Source: Cafeteria roenbergensis (Eukaryota; Sar; Bigyra; Bicosoecida; Cafeteriaceae). From it: a DNA stretch of 64,000 nt. A program made the translations under genes and the position numbers. Within the stretch, counting starts at the first letter, position 1. Each line of letters begins with the position of its first letter. Positions 1 through 10,600 of the stretch are shown here, piece after piece. Location of the stretch: the NCBI GenBank assembly GCA_008330645.1, contig VLTN01000001.1, forward strand, positions 62,001-126,000. Reading direction: 5' to 3'. The notes beneath the pieces are model-generated. The model was given only the letters and a program-made list of their open reading frames with translations. It was not told the DNA's origin and made no database searches.

Positions 1-117
1 AGTGGAACGGGGGCTCACCCAGCCCGCAAACGGCGATGCCTCGCGAGCCGCACACGCGATGGCCGCGGCACACGCGGAGCTCGTGCCAGGGAAGCCGCCG
101 CCTTGCGGCTGGCAAAA

Positions 118-1671
118 TCACCTGCGCCAGGGCATGTTGTCGTCGTCCATCGCGCCAGTGAGGGGCGTGCTGGGGAAGGAGGACGCGCGGAGGGAGCCGT
201 CCGCAATGGCATCCTGGGTTGGCGCGGCGGGCGCGCCGGCAGGGGCTTCGGCGGCGGCGGAGGAGGCCGCGGCCGCGGCGGCGTGCTCCTTGGTCTTGGA
301 GCGAAGGGAATCGTAGATGCCGAGGGCCTGCGCCACCATGCCGGCAGGGTCGCCCGCGTTTGCGGGGAGGATGAGGGTGTTGCCCTTGCGCGCGAGCTCT
401 GCAAACGCCTGCACGTACTGCTCGGCGAGCCGCACGGCCACCACCTCGGAGCCCCCGTGGGACACTACGGAGTGGGCCATGCGCTTGATGCTCTCGGCGG
501 TGGCCTCCGAGCGCGCGTAGATGGCCTGCGCCTCGGCCTGCGCGCGGCGGATGATCGCCTCCTTCTTGCCGTCCGCCTCTGTGATCTCGGCGCGGCGCCT
601 GCGCTCCGCCTCAGCCTGCATGTCCATGGCGACGCGGACGGAGGTGGGCGGGAGGATGTCCCTGATCTCGTAGCGGAGGCACTTGACGCCCCACGTGGCC
701 GCCGCCTCGTTGATGGCTCGGACGATGTTTGTGTTGAGGCGCTCTCGCTCCTCGAACGTGTTGTCCAGCGTCATCTTGCCCAGCTCAGACCGCATCGTGG
801 TCTGCGCGAGCTGCTGCAGCGCGAAGATGGCGTCCTCCACGCCGTAGGAGGCGCCCTCCGCGTCCGTCACGCGGACGTACAGCACTGCACCGGAGGACCA
901 CAGCGCGACAACCAGAGGGTCGCGAGTAAGTGCGCCGTTGACGGCGGAGGCGGCCGGCGGAGCAGCGCGGCGGGACGGCACAGGCACGGCCATGCGCAGA
1001 GGGCAGGGCGGTGACCGCGCACAGCGCGCTTCGAGGCGCGAAGACTCCGACCGGCGGCGCCGTGGGTCGGGAGTCGTGCATCTGCCGGCCCTGCGTGCGG
1101 CAACTTGGCGCTGGAGCTTGCCGCAGTGCTCACCTCCGTCAATCTGGATCGTCACATTGTCCTTGGTGACAGCCGTCTGGTTCGTGATGCTCAGCGCCTG
1201 CTCCTTCATGGACCAGACGTAGGCCACGCGGTCGACGAATGGAACTGCAAAGTGCAGGCCGGGCTCCAGGACCTCGTGGAACTTGCCGAAGCGCTCAACC
1301 ACCCACGCACTTTGCTGGGGCACGACGAAAACGCCCTGCGATGCACAGCGGTGCGGGAAAGGGAGGAGGCGGGCGGCGGGGGGGGCAACGTCATGGCTTG
1401 CAGGCGCCGTCCCGCGGCCGCAAGATGACATGGCTCACGGCGGCGCCGCGATGCCGCCACGCCGGCGCGTTCGAGGGGCGGGCGAGGCGCGCACACCCCT
1501 GCGCGGGGAGTGGTGCGCTAGCAGGCGTGCGAGCCTCACCAAGCTGGGGGGCAACCGCCTGTTGGAGTAGCTGGACGCGTTGCGGGCGCCGCTGGTGCGC
1601 AGCACTGGCGCCGCGACGCGCCCGCGGGCAGCCTGGCGCGCAGCCCTGCGCGTTGCCATGACAGCTGCCAT
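118..1671 (-). CDS. STOML2: Stomatin-like protein 2 (mitochondrial SPFH/prohibitin family)
   Basis: Three exons on the minus strand: 1671-1540, 1335-1134 and 884-118. Phases 0 and 1 close exactly to give 366 residues. Exon 1 is an Arg/Ala/Ser-rich mitochondrial presequence starting MAAVMATRRAARQAARG. Exon 2 opens the SPFH domain (GVFVVPQQSAWVVERFGKF), and the exon 2/3 junction restores the family motif IDGVLYVRV, followed by YGVEDAIFALQQLAQTTMRSE. A charged, Ala-rich coiled coil and the SLP2 C-terminal part (GNTLILPAN) follow. SLP2 proteins scaffold cardiolipin-rich domains of the inner mitochondrial membrane and interact with prohibitins and proteases. That role is family knowledge; localisation is inferred from the presequence. 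The tail ends in an acidic MDDDNMPWRR. Introns 1336-1539 and 885-1133 begin GTGAGG and GTGAGC. Confidence 0.93.
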
Positions 1672-2238
1672 GAATTCCTGCGGGGTGTGGTCCCCAGATG
1701 CGGGTGAGAGGCGCTGTGGCCTTGCTCGGTGCGCGCGGCGCCCGCTCGCATTCCGCGGAGCACCCAGCCGGCAGAGCCCGCCCTTCCCGCTGCAACACGC
1801 CAGGCGCTGATCGACAAGGATGCGCGCACACACACTCCTCCTTTACCCTCCCTCCCAGCACAACGGGTGCGAGATGCACGCGTGTGCCTGTGCTGTTTCG
1901 CGAGACCCTGTGTCGTCGCACAAGGCGCTGTGTGCTGCGTTTGTCCGCCCTCCAGCCACGTTCGTGCGGTCTCGAGCGAGTCGCGCCTGCGCGGCCACGG
2001 AGAGCACAGACCGCGCCCCCACCGCTCACACCCACACGCCCCCAAGAGCCTTCCGGCGGTACCTCGCGCAGCAGTCTCGCAGCCGTTCCTCCTGCAGCCA
2101 CGCCTCCCCGGCGCGGGCGAGCGCTCCGGCCGAGACGCTCGCAGCACCGGCAGCAGCACCGGGGGCGTCTCGCGGGAACGTGGGCGTCTTGGGCCATTGC
2201 GGCGCGCCCCCTCCTTGCCTCGACGGGCCGGACGCAGC
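1672..2238. other. Intergenic: SLP2 upstream / deoC downstream
   Basis: 567 bp between two minus-strand genes. It must hold the SLP2 promoter and 5' UTR and the 3' end of the aldolase gene. Long frames exist on both strands but lack family motifs and are typical of GC-rich non-coding DNA. No TATA-like element or repeat was recognised. Confidence 0.5.
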
Positions 2239-3189
2239 CTAGTACGCGTCGTCGCTGTTGGCGGCGGGTGCAGAGGCGCTGCCCGCCGCTGGCGCCGCAG
2301 CCTTGACGTGCTCGTCTGCGCCCGATACGTACCCCAGCGCAACGCACTCCTCGAAGATCGCGACGGAGGCGGAGGCCCCGAGGCGGGAGGCGCCGGCGCC
2401 GAGCATGCGCATGGCCTGCTCGCAGGTGCGGACGCCGCCAGAGGCCTTGACGCGCATGCCGCCAGCGACGCCCACGCCGGTGCCGGCCACGGCGGCTGCC
2501 TGCTCGTGCATCGCGCCGACGTCCTTGACGGTGGCGCCGCCCTTTGCGAAGCCTGTGGAGGTCTTGACGAAGTCGCACCCCGTCTGGGCGGCCAGCATCA
2601 CAGCCAGGTCCCTCTCGTCGTCGTTGAGCAGCGCAGTCTCCAGGATCACCTTGAGGACGACCCCGCGCCGCTGGCTCACCTCGGCCACGGCGGCCAGGTC
2701 GCGCGTGACGGCGGCGACGTCGGCGCGGCCGCGCAAGCGCCCCACGGGCAGCACCATGTCGATCTCGTCGGCGCCCGCGTTCACCGCTTCCTCCGCCTCG
2801 AAGGCCTTGACACGCGACGTGGTGGCGCCCAGCGGGAACCCGATCACAGTGCACACGCGCACAACTCGCTCCGTTCCCTCGCGAGCGGCCAGCGCATCCA
2901 GGTAGGCGCGAGCCTCTGCCACGAAGGACGGGTTGACGCACACGGAGGCGAAGGAGTACCTGTGGGCCTCCTCGCAAAGCGCGCGCACGTCCGCAGGCGA
3001 TGCCTCGGGCTTCAGAAGCGTGTGGTCGAACACGCTGGCGAGCTTCGCCGCGGACACCTGCGCCGGAGCGGAACCAGTCGGCTTGGCATCTGCGCCGGCG
3101 CACTCCGCCACGGCGGCCGCGGCGGACACGGCAAGCACGCCAGCGCCGGCGCGGCACGCGCGGGAAGCGAGGGACCACGAGCGGAACAT
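2239..3189 (-). CDS. deoC: Deoxyribose-phosphate aldolase (DeoC), organelle-targeted
   Basis: Single exon, 316 residues. Cleaves 2-deoxy-D-ribose 5-phosphate to glyceraldehyde 3-phosphate and acetaldehyde in deoxynucleoside catabolism (family knowledge). The catalytic core begins at FDHTLLKPEA (about residue 55). The Schiff-base lysine lies in VKTSTGFAKGGAT and the second active-site lysine in VKASGGVR; CTVIGFPLGA and NAGADEIDMVLPVG are also present, so the enzyme looks intact. The first 45 residues (MFRSWSLASRACRAGAG, then an Ala-rich hydrophobic stretch) are absent from bacterial DeoC and resemble a mitochondrial or other organellar presequence. The ATG at 3189 is the first Met of this leader. 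A roughly 20-residue Ser/Ala tail follows the fold. The gene is divergent from the phosphate transporter with 210 bp between starts. Confidence 0.94.
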   Translation of the reverse strand: MFRSWSLASRACRAGAGVLAVSAAAAVAECAGADAKPTGSAPAQVSAAKLASVFDHTLLKPEASPADVRALCEEAHRYSFASVCVNPSFVAEARAYLDALAAREGTERVVRVCTVIGFPLGATTSRVKAFEAEEAVNAGADEIDMVLPVGRLRGRADVAAVTRDLAAVAEVSQRRGVVLKVILETALLNDDERDLAVMLAAQTGCDFVKTSTGFAKGGATVKDVGAMHEQAAAVAGTGVGVAGGMRVKASGGVRTCEQAMRMLGAGASRLGASASVAIFEECVALGYVSGADEHVKAAAPAAGSASAPAANSDDAY

Positions 3190-3399
3190 CTTCGCGCGCA
3201 GGCGGTGCTCTGTGGGCGGCGCGCAAGCGCGGGCGCGTCCCGGCGGCAGAGCTGGTCGCAGTCGCTGCGAGGCGATCGCGTGGCTCAACTCTGGTGCGTC
3301 GGCAAGGGCAGAGTCGGCGCGCGCGTTGTTGATCACACCCGCTTCCGCAGGCGCCACGGCCGAGGCGCGCGTGCTTCCGCCTGCCCAGACCGGCCCGCC
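3190..3399. promoter_or_regulatory. Divergent promoter region deoC / phosphate transporter
   Basis: 210 bp separate the ATG of deoC (minus) from the first ATG of the phosphate transporter (plus), so both promoters must fit here. The stretch is GC-rich with no TATA-like box. The assignment rests on gene geometry only. Confidence 0.45.
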
Positions 3400-5676
3400 A
3401 TGCCGATGCACTTCAGCCCGTGGTTCAAGGTGAGTTGGTGGCGGCGCTCGCGGCGGCGGGCCGCGTTGACTTTCGGCCGCCCGCACCACGCCGGCCGGCC
3501 AGCAGCACCTTCAACATCATCTTGAGGCCCGCGCGCGGCGCGAGGGCGTGTTCCCCCCTCGCAGGTGTTCCTGTCTGGCGTTGGCTTTTGGAGCGATGCG
3601 TACGACCTGTTCATCATCAACATCGGTGAGCGCGGCATGGCGGGCGGCGCGCGCGAGGTGCGAGCGCGGGCGACGCTGCTCCTCCGCGTCCTTTGCCTGC
3701 GCCAGGCAGCGCCTCCCGCTCGCCCCCACGGCCCGGCCGCGGCCCTCCGCGTGCGGGGCAGCCTGGCTCCGCACCGCTGCAGCGCTGCTGTGGGTCAATT
3801 GCCCGTGCCTGCGTCGCCGGAGCGCGCGTCTGCTGCCCCGAGTGCGTCACGGGGCGAAGCAACCGCACCTCGAATGCTGCAAGTCGCGCCCCTCGCCCCC
3901 GGCGCCAGCCTTGGCACACCTGCGCACGGCTCCTGTGCTGGGCGCGGCTGCGCTGGTGCTTGATGCGGCGGTGCCTCGCTCCAGGGCTGCTGCGCCGCTC
4001 GCTGCTCTGTGTTTGGTTGGTTTTTGCGCGCAGTGGGCGCGATTATGAGGCAGCCTCACATGTTCCCCATCGACCCGGACGGGGACCCTGCCCTGATTCC
4101 CAAGCCAGGCTTCAACGGCTCGTGCGTGGCAGGCGCTGACATGCTGCCTGCTACGCGGTGCGAGACCAACCCGGCCTTCACCGCCATGGGCTACATCAAG
4201 ACCGCCGCGCTCGTCGGGGCCATCCTTGGGCAGCTCATCTTCGGCGCGCTGGCCGACAAGCTTGGCCGCCGTGTGATCTTCATCTGCACCATCAGCATGG
4301 TCATCATCGGGGCCATCGGCTCCGCGCTCGTGCAGGGCTCGCCGGAGGACGGCGGGATTTACGTGCAGCTGACCATCTTCCGGTTCCTGCTCGGGTTCGG
4401 CGTCGGCGGCGAGTACCCGCTCAGCGCCACCGTGTCCTCGGAGTCGTCCACGACGGAGGACCGCGGCTCGGCGGTGAGCAACGTGTTCGCCATGCAGGGC
4501 TGGGGAAACGTGACTGCGGGGCTGGTGGCCTGGGCTCTGCTCGCCGCAGGGGTGGACCACCACATCACGTGGCGCGTGTGCCTCGGCTTCGGCGCTGTGC
4601 CCGGCCTCGCCACTGTGTACTGGCGGTTCATGATGGAGGAGACGGAGCAGTTCAAGCACACTGAGGAGGAGGACGACCTGGAGGAGAGGCTGCTGGTCGA
4701 GGGCCCAGGCCTGCTGGACATGACGCCGAGCCCCAAGGTGCCTGCCGTGGAGGACGCCATGGAGGGGGAGGGGGGCCGCGTGCCCCGCACGGGCTCCGTC
4801 GCGGCTGGCGCCCCCCACGCCCCCTCCCACGGCGGCGGCTGCTGCGGGTACCTGCGCAACACCGGCGCGATCCTGTACCAGTTCCGCTACCTCCTCCTCG
4901 GCACCGCGGGCGCCTGGTTCATCTTCGACGTGACCTTCTACGCCAACGGCCTCTTCTCGGACACCGTCTTCAAGATGATCAGCCCCGACGCCACCATCAC
5001 CGACGTCGCCGCCGACAACCTCTACACCGCCCTCCTCGGCCTGCCCGGGTACTACCTCGGCGTGTACTTCATCGACCGCATGGGCCGCCGTGCCATGCAG
5101 ATCTTCGGCTTCAGCGCCGTCGGAATCACCTTCCTCATCATGGCCGGCCTGCTCGAACCCCTCCAGGAGCACGCCATCCCCGTCCTGGTCATCCTCTACG
5201 GCCTCACCTTCCTCTTCGCGAACTGGGGCCCCAACACCACCACGTACGTCATCCCCTCCGAGGTCTTCCCCACCCGCGCGCGCGCCACCTGCCACGGCAT
5301 TTCGGCCGCCTCGGGCAAGCTGGGCGCTGTGGTGGGCTCCTACGGCATCGGCGCCATGGAGGCCCTGGGCAAGGCCGGGACCGCCAAGGGGGCGATGAAC
5401 ACGCTTGGCCTCCGCTTCGTCCTGGTGGCCTGCGGCATCATCTCCATCATCGGCACGGTCTGGTCCATGGCGTTCACCCCCAACATGGAGGGCGTGTCCA
5501 TGGAGGACATTGACAACGGCGCGGCGCTTGGCATGCTCGCCGGCCCGCGCGCTGTGGCCCCGGACGCCCACGGCACCGTGGAGATGGAGGGCAGCGACCA
5601 CGAGTTCCACTCGGCAACCGGCAAGCCGGCGGCCGCTGCAACCGCCTCCGGGGCCAACGGCACCTTCACCTACTAG
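3400..5676 (+). CDS. PHT1-type inorganic phosphate:H+ symporter (MFS)
   Basis: Three exons: 3400-3429, 3565-3625 and 4034-5676, phases 0 and 1, 577 residues. Exon 1 is MPMHFSPWFK and exon 2 gives VFLSGVGFWSDAYDLFIIN, the PHT1 first helix with its F-DAYDLF motif. Exon 3 carries the rest of the 12-helix MFS fold: GQLIFGALADKLGRR (MFS loop 2-3 signature), GVGGEYPLSATVSSE (matching the phosphate-permease signature GG-D/E-YPLSATI-SE), a long acidic and Gly-rich central cytosolic loop (about residues 235-305), then IDRMGRRAMQIFG and SEVFPTRARATCHGISAASGK. Members take up phosphate at the plasma membrane driven by protons. The conserved Asp of GGDYPLSAT is Glu here. The gene is convergent with MMAB. 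Confidence 0.94.
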
Positions 5677-6413
5677 GGAGAGGAGAGGTGATTGGGCAGC
5701 CTGGTGGTTCGCTCGCGACGCGGACAGCCCGCCCCCGACCCCGACCCCGTCCTCTGCTGCTGGAAACGTGGCCGAGACCCGCTGACTGGAGCCTGCCCGC
5801 CCGCCACGAAAGGCTTCAAGTGCACCGGGCTGGTCCTCCGCTGCCGGCGCGTGCGCGCGCGCCTGCTCGTGTGCGAGGAGCGGCCGCGTTGCGCCTGCGG
5901 GGGCGACGGCACCGTGTGCCCTGGCCTTGCCTCCGCCGGCGCCGGCTCGACGCCTTGGCCGACGAGCTGCCGGTCCGAGGCGCCCTGGCCCGGGGAGGCT
6001 GGGCTTGGCAGGATCAAAACGAACGGCCCTGGAGCAGGCAGCCGGCTTCCCGGCCGGCCTGCTCGTCGGGCGGGGATGTGTATGTGGGAGGTGCGGGGAG
6101 CAGAGGGAGGGGCGGCGCTGGGCAATGGCCTGTTCGGGTTCGCTTGCGGCCTTCCCGCCGGCTCTGCTGCGCGGCGAGGAAGACGAGCCGCGAGTTAGTC
6201 GTTCTGTATCGATGGCCCGCTCTGTTTGAGTGTGATTGCTGGTGATTTCAAAGCTTGGCAGTACCGTCTGCGGCCGCTTCAGGTGGGGCCGAGACCGCTG
6301 CTGGGGACCGGGCTGGGGCGCAAGGGCCGCTTCGGGCCCAGTCCCTCGCTCAGACACGCGAGGACAAACTGCACGCACAGTGACCGCCCCGGCGATCAGG
6401 GGAACGTAGGTCA
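5677..6413. other. Convergent intergenic, 3' ends of phosphate transporter and MMAB
   Basis: 737 bp between two stop codons facing each other. It should hold both 3' UTRs. The part near 6215-6270 is noticeably richer in A+T than its surroundings, as 3' UTR ends often are. No coding motif was found on either strand. Confidence 0.5.
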
Positions 6414-7327
6414 TCAAGAACGGGCTTTGGCATAGATGACTTCCGTGCGCTCGGCCCGCTTGGCAGCGAGGCGCGCAGCAACGAACAGCGCGTCTGACAA
6501 TCGGTTCAGAAACACCCCTACTGCCGGCTCCACGCGCTCGGCCCGGACCAAGGGAACCACGCGGCGCTCTGCCCGGCGGCAGACACACCGCGCCACGTGC
6601 AGCTGTGCGGCGGCAAGGCCGCCGGAAGGCAGGATGAAGTTCTTGAGCGGGGGAAGCTCGGCGTCCATCGAGTCGATCCACCCCTCGAGCGCCGCCGCGT
6701 GCCCCGCGCCGAAAGCCGCAAGCCTGGTCTTGGCCTCGTCCATCCCCTCCTTGGGAGGGGTTGCGATCGCTGTGCCGACGTCGATGAGTCGAGACTGCAG
6801 CTCCGCGAGCTTGGCTTCAACGTCCGCAAGCGGCCGCGCCTCCCCGCCAGATGGCGGCTCCAGGGCAAGGCAGTGCTCCCGCGCGAGTCCCAGGCACGCA
6901 CTGAGCTCGTCAACGTCGCCGAGCGCCTCGAACACGGCGTCGTCCTTCAGAGCCCGGTCGCCGTTGTACAAAGAGGACTTGCCCTTGTCTCCGGTGCGCG
7001 TGTACACCTTGATGCGTCTGACCGGAGCCGCGCCAGCTCCCGACCTGCGGCCACGGGGGCGGAACCAGCGCGACGCAGCACCGAGCAGGCTGGCTCGCAG
7101 CACGCGTGCGCGAGGCACGCAGGCAGCGGCTGCGCGGCGCCGACAATCGGGGCAGCCGGCCACGTCATTGAGCGCGCGCCCGGGGACCTCGGCCCGCCTC
7201 ACTCGGATGCCGCCATTGCCACGCTGGCGAGGATGGAGCGGGTTGCGGGGCGGTTCGCGCGGCGGCTCGATCCAGCGAGCGCCCGAGTGGTGGAGCGGCG
7301 CGCCGAGCTGAACACTGAAGCCAGCAT
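6414..7327 (-). CDS. MMAB: Cob(I)alamin adenosyltransferase, PduO/MMAB type, mitochondrial
   Basis: Two exons: 7327-7203 and 7017-6414, phase 2, 242 residues. Exon 1 is a clear mitochondrial presequence (MLASVFSSARRSTTRALAGS, no acidic residues for over 30 positions). The splice joins SE to RIKVYTRTGDKGKSSLYNG, the N-terminal ATP-binding signature of PduO-type enzymes. Other signatures are ALGDVDELSACLGLARE, FILPSGGLAAAQLHVAR followed by CRRAERRVVPL, and FLNRLSDALFVAARLAA. The enzyme transfers the adenosyl group of ATP to cob(I)alamin, making adenosylcobalamin for methylmalonyl-CoA mutase in the mitochondrion. I chose the spliced start over the open unspliced frame because it gives both a presequence and the usual family length. 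It implies B12 use by the organism. Confidence 0.93.
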
Positions 7328-7668
7328 CCGGGGTTGGCAGAAGCTCAGAACCAGAGCTCTGGCTGCGCTGGAACAGCCCGAGCGGGTCGAGCGAGGGCCG
7401 GGAGGGAAGCGGCGGCCGCGGGCGGAGCAGGTCCAGCTCCGGAACGAGTCCTTGCTGGGGCGGGCCCTTCGCGAAGCGGGGGCGGTGGACGCCGCTCGGG
7501 GTCGGGCGCCGGCAGGAGCGGCCGATCGCGAACAGAGCCGAGCGGCAGGTTCCCTTGTCGCGGGCAAGCGCCATTCCCGCGCCGACTCGCCACTGCCTGG
7601 CGAGCTCCCGCTGCCTGCTGCGTCAGGATCGGGCCGCGAGGCGAGGCTCTCTCTGCGCGAGCGGCTGG
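7328..7668. promoter_or_regulatory. Divergent promoter region MMAB / CH-domain giant gene
   Basis: 341 bp between the start of MMAB (minus) and the first exon of the calponin-homology protein (plus). Promoters of both genes are inferred here from geometry. No specific site was recognised. Confidence 0.4.
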
Positions 7669-10600
7669 ATGGCCGCCCCCGACGCGCTCCTGCGATGGTG
7701 AGGGCCCGCCGAACGCCGAGTGGGTTGCAGGCGCCCGAACGTTCAGTGCTCTCGCCGGCCGAGGACAAACGCCGCCGCCATTCGCTGCTCGCCTTCCCCG
7801 CTTCGGACGCCCCGCAGGAGCAACATGCACCTAATGACGGCTGGCATCAACGTGGCCGGCCCGGAGGACTTCTCCGACTCTGTGGCTGCCTGCGCGCTGC
7901 TGGAGGGGCTGAGCGGCCGGTGAGAAACCCTGCCGCGCGAGGGCGCCTCGGCCCAATGCGGCCGCGCCCGGATGGCGGGCCCCGCACGCGGCGACGCACA
8001 CGAGCCACGACGAGCGTGCGCCCGGGGCGGCCTGCGGCCGCGGCGTGCGCTCCAGGCTGCGGCGTTGCTGGGAGATCCACACCACATGGCTGACACTCAC
8101 CCGCGGTCGTTTCGGCCCTGGCCGCGCCGACTGCTGCTGGCAAGCGGCGCCCTATCAGGCCGCTGGGCGCAGCATCGAGGGACGCCTGGTGCAGCCACGA
8201 CCCCTTTCACCGCCCCCTGCGCCCCCGTTGTCGGCTTGACATTGCTTCCGGCTGCAGCTCTTGCGATGAGGTGACAGGCTTTCGGCCCATGCCCAAGCCG
8301 CGCCTCGGCGTCCAGCGCCAGGACAACTGGGCCGTCGTTCTGGCATTTGGCGCCACCCTGGGGATCCCGGTGGCCGGGTTCCGCGCCGCAGGTGAGCCGG
8401 CGCGTGCCCGCTGGCCACACTGGCCGCACCGTCAAGATTTCTGCGTGCCGCAGCCCCCCCCCCGCCTCACCGTGGCCCCTAGGCCCGCGCCGCTCGCCAG
8501 CTCATGGCGATGCGGAGGCTTCGGCGCTGTGCCGGGCTGCCTGGCTCACTCGTGGCGTTGCGCGTCTCCCCTGCACCGCTCGCTGTCGGCCGCAGACCTT
8601 TGCAAGGGAGAGGCGCGTCATGTTTGGGCCTTTGTCTGGCGGCTGCTGGAATACTCCCCCGCGCTGCAAAGCACGTGCTTGGATGACGGGGACCGCGCTG
8701 GGAGCCTGTCGCCCGCGCAGCAGGACGCAGAACTGACGCGCTGGGCACGGGCCGCATCGGCGCACCGCTCGCCGCCGGTCGTGCCTCCGCGAGACTTCCT
8801 GTCGGCCACGTGGCGGGACGGACGGGCCCTGTGCGCTATCATCGAGTCGGTCGACAGCACGGCGGTGTCATGGTCCGATGTTCTGGGCGCGGCCGGCCCG
8901 CACGGGGGCGAGGACAGCCCCAGCAGGAGCCAGCAAAGCGCCTCCGCAAACGTGGCCCTCGCGCTCGAGGCTGCCTCGACCATGGGCGTCCCGCACGGCC
9001 TCGAGCCAAGCGACTTTTTCAAATCGTCCTCGGGGGCGGTCGCGGTGACGGCCCAGCTGCGGGCGCTGCTCGCCGGGCTTCGCCTTGCAGCTTCCGAGGC
9101 CGAAGCTGCAAAGGCCGAGTCCGAGCTCGCCGCGCACCGGGCAGTCGAGCTCGCTGCCTCCCCGGGTCGCCAGCACGGCTCAACGCAGGGCTCGCCGTCG
9201 CTCCCAGACGCGGATTCCGGCCAGCTCGGAGGAGCTGGCGGCACTGGCTCGCCGTTTTTGCTTTTCCCGTCCCCGCCCCGCCATCGCCTCGCATCGGCTC
9301 CCAACGGGCCCCTCTCGCCGCTTGCCGCGCGCTTCGCGTCGCCATCGCTTGGCCTCCCCTCCCCGAGCGTTCCTCTCCGGGGCGCGGCCTCGCCCTTTGC
9401 GCGCCCTGGCCACCGAGCCGGCCGCTCGTCGACCGCGTCGTCCTTCTCCGAGGTCACAGATGCAGCCTCCCTCGGCACGCCCGTTGGCGCGTCGCCGGTG
9501 CCCGAAGCGCCAGGCACGCCCGTCCTGCTCGTGGGGGCGGTTGACAAAGCATCAGCAGCCGCCTCCCGCCGGCTCTCCCGGCTCTACCAGCCAGCGGACG
9601 AGCCTGGCCTGCCCACGGACGGCGGCGCGCCCGAGGACGCCGAGCAGGGATCTCCCAGCAACGCCGGAAGCACCCCCGAGGCCGACGCTGCGGCCGCACC
9701 CGCCACGCCGCCCCGCGCCCTCAGCGCCACTGCCCCGACCACCCCCGCCCCTGCCACGCCGCCGCCGCCGCCGCCGCCGTCGCACGTCGGTCATGCCGGC
9801 TCTCCGGCCCCGGTGGTCGACAACGCCGCGGTCCACCTCCTGCGCGCGCTCTTTCTGCACTACGCCCAGGACCCGCGCTCTGCGGCTGCAGCTGCGGCCG
9901 CCGCAACGGCGTCCCCGCGAGTCGCCGCGGCCACGGCCGCCGAGGTGTCCGTGACCCGCCTCAGGTTCCGCCGCCTGGCACGCGACGCCGGCCTCCTCCG
10001 CGCCGGCAGCCGCCTGCCCGCCGCGGCTGTCGACCTCGCCTTCACGCGAGCCGCGGTGGACGCGGCTCGCGCCGCGGCCCCGGACGACTCGGCCCCCGCC
10101 ACCCCCTCCGGCCACGCCCGAACGCCTTCCGCGGCGCGCCCCGACCCCCGCACCCCGGCGGCGCCCGTGACGCCCTCCCTCCGCGGCGCTGCGGCGGCAG
10201 CCAAGTCAACGCCCGGAGCGGCGGCCTCTGGCGCCGCCACACCGGGCACCATGGACCGCCCCGTCTTCCGCCACTGGGCCGTCAACGCCCGCTGCACCCC
10301 GGCCATGCTTCGCCGGTCGCAGTCGCTCGACTTCCCGGCGTTCTGCGCCGCAATTGAGGCCCTGGCCTTGGAATGCGCGGCGTCCGGCGAAACAGCTGCG
10401 ACCACGCCTGGCGCGGCGGCAGGCGGCGCAGCCAGCACCATCGCAGCAGCTGCGACGGGAGCGGCAGCGGCCGTTGCCGCTGCCGAGAGGGCCCTTAGCG
10501 CCCTGCTCAGGCTGCGACTTGCGCCGCTCGCTGGCCGCCTTCTCGACGGCGTCACCGGCGCGCGCCGCCGCTCGGCCACCGGCTGCGGGCCGAGCAGCCT

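Noticed and set aside
3190-3489. Upstream extension of deoC frame beyond the ATG at 3189
   Set aside because: The added residues overlap the first exon of the divergent phosphate transporter and look non-coding. The Met at 3189 starts a good leader sequence.
7328-7574. Longer N-terminal extension of MMAB in the unspliced frame
   Set aside because: It gives about 150 residues of Pro/Arg-rich sequence with no similarity, while the spliced version supplies a presequence, exact phase and normal family length.
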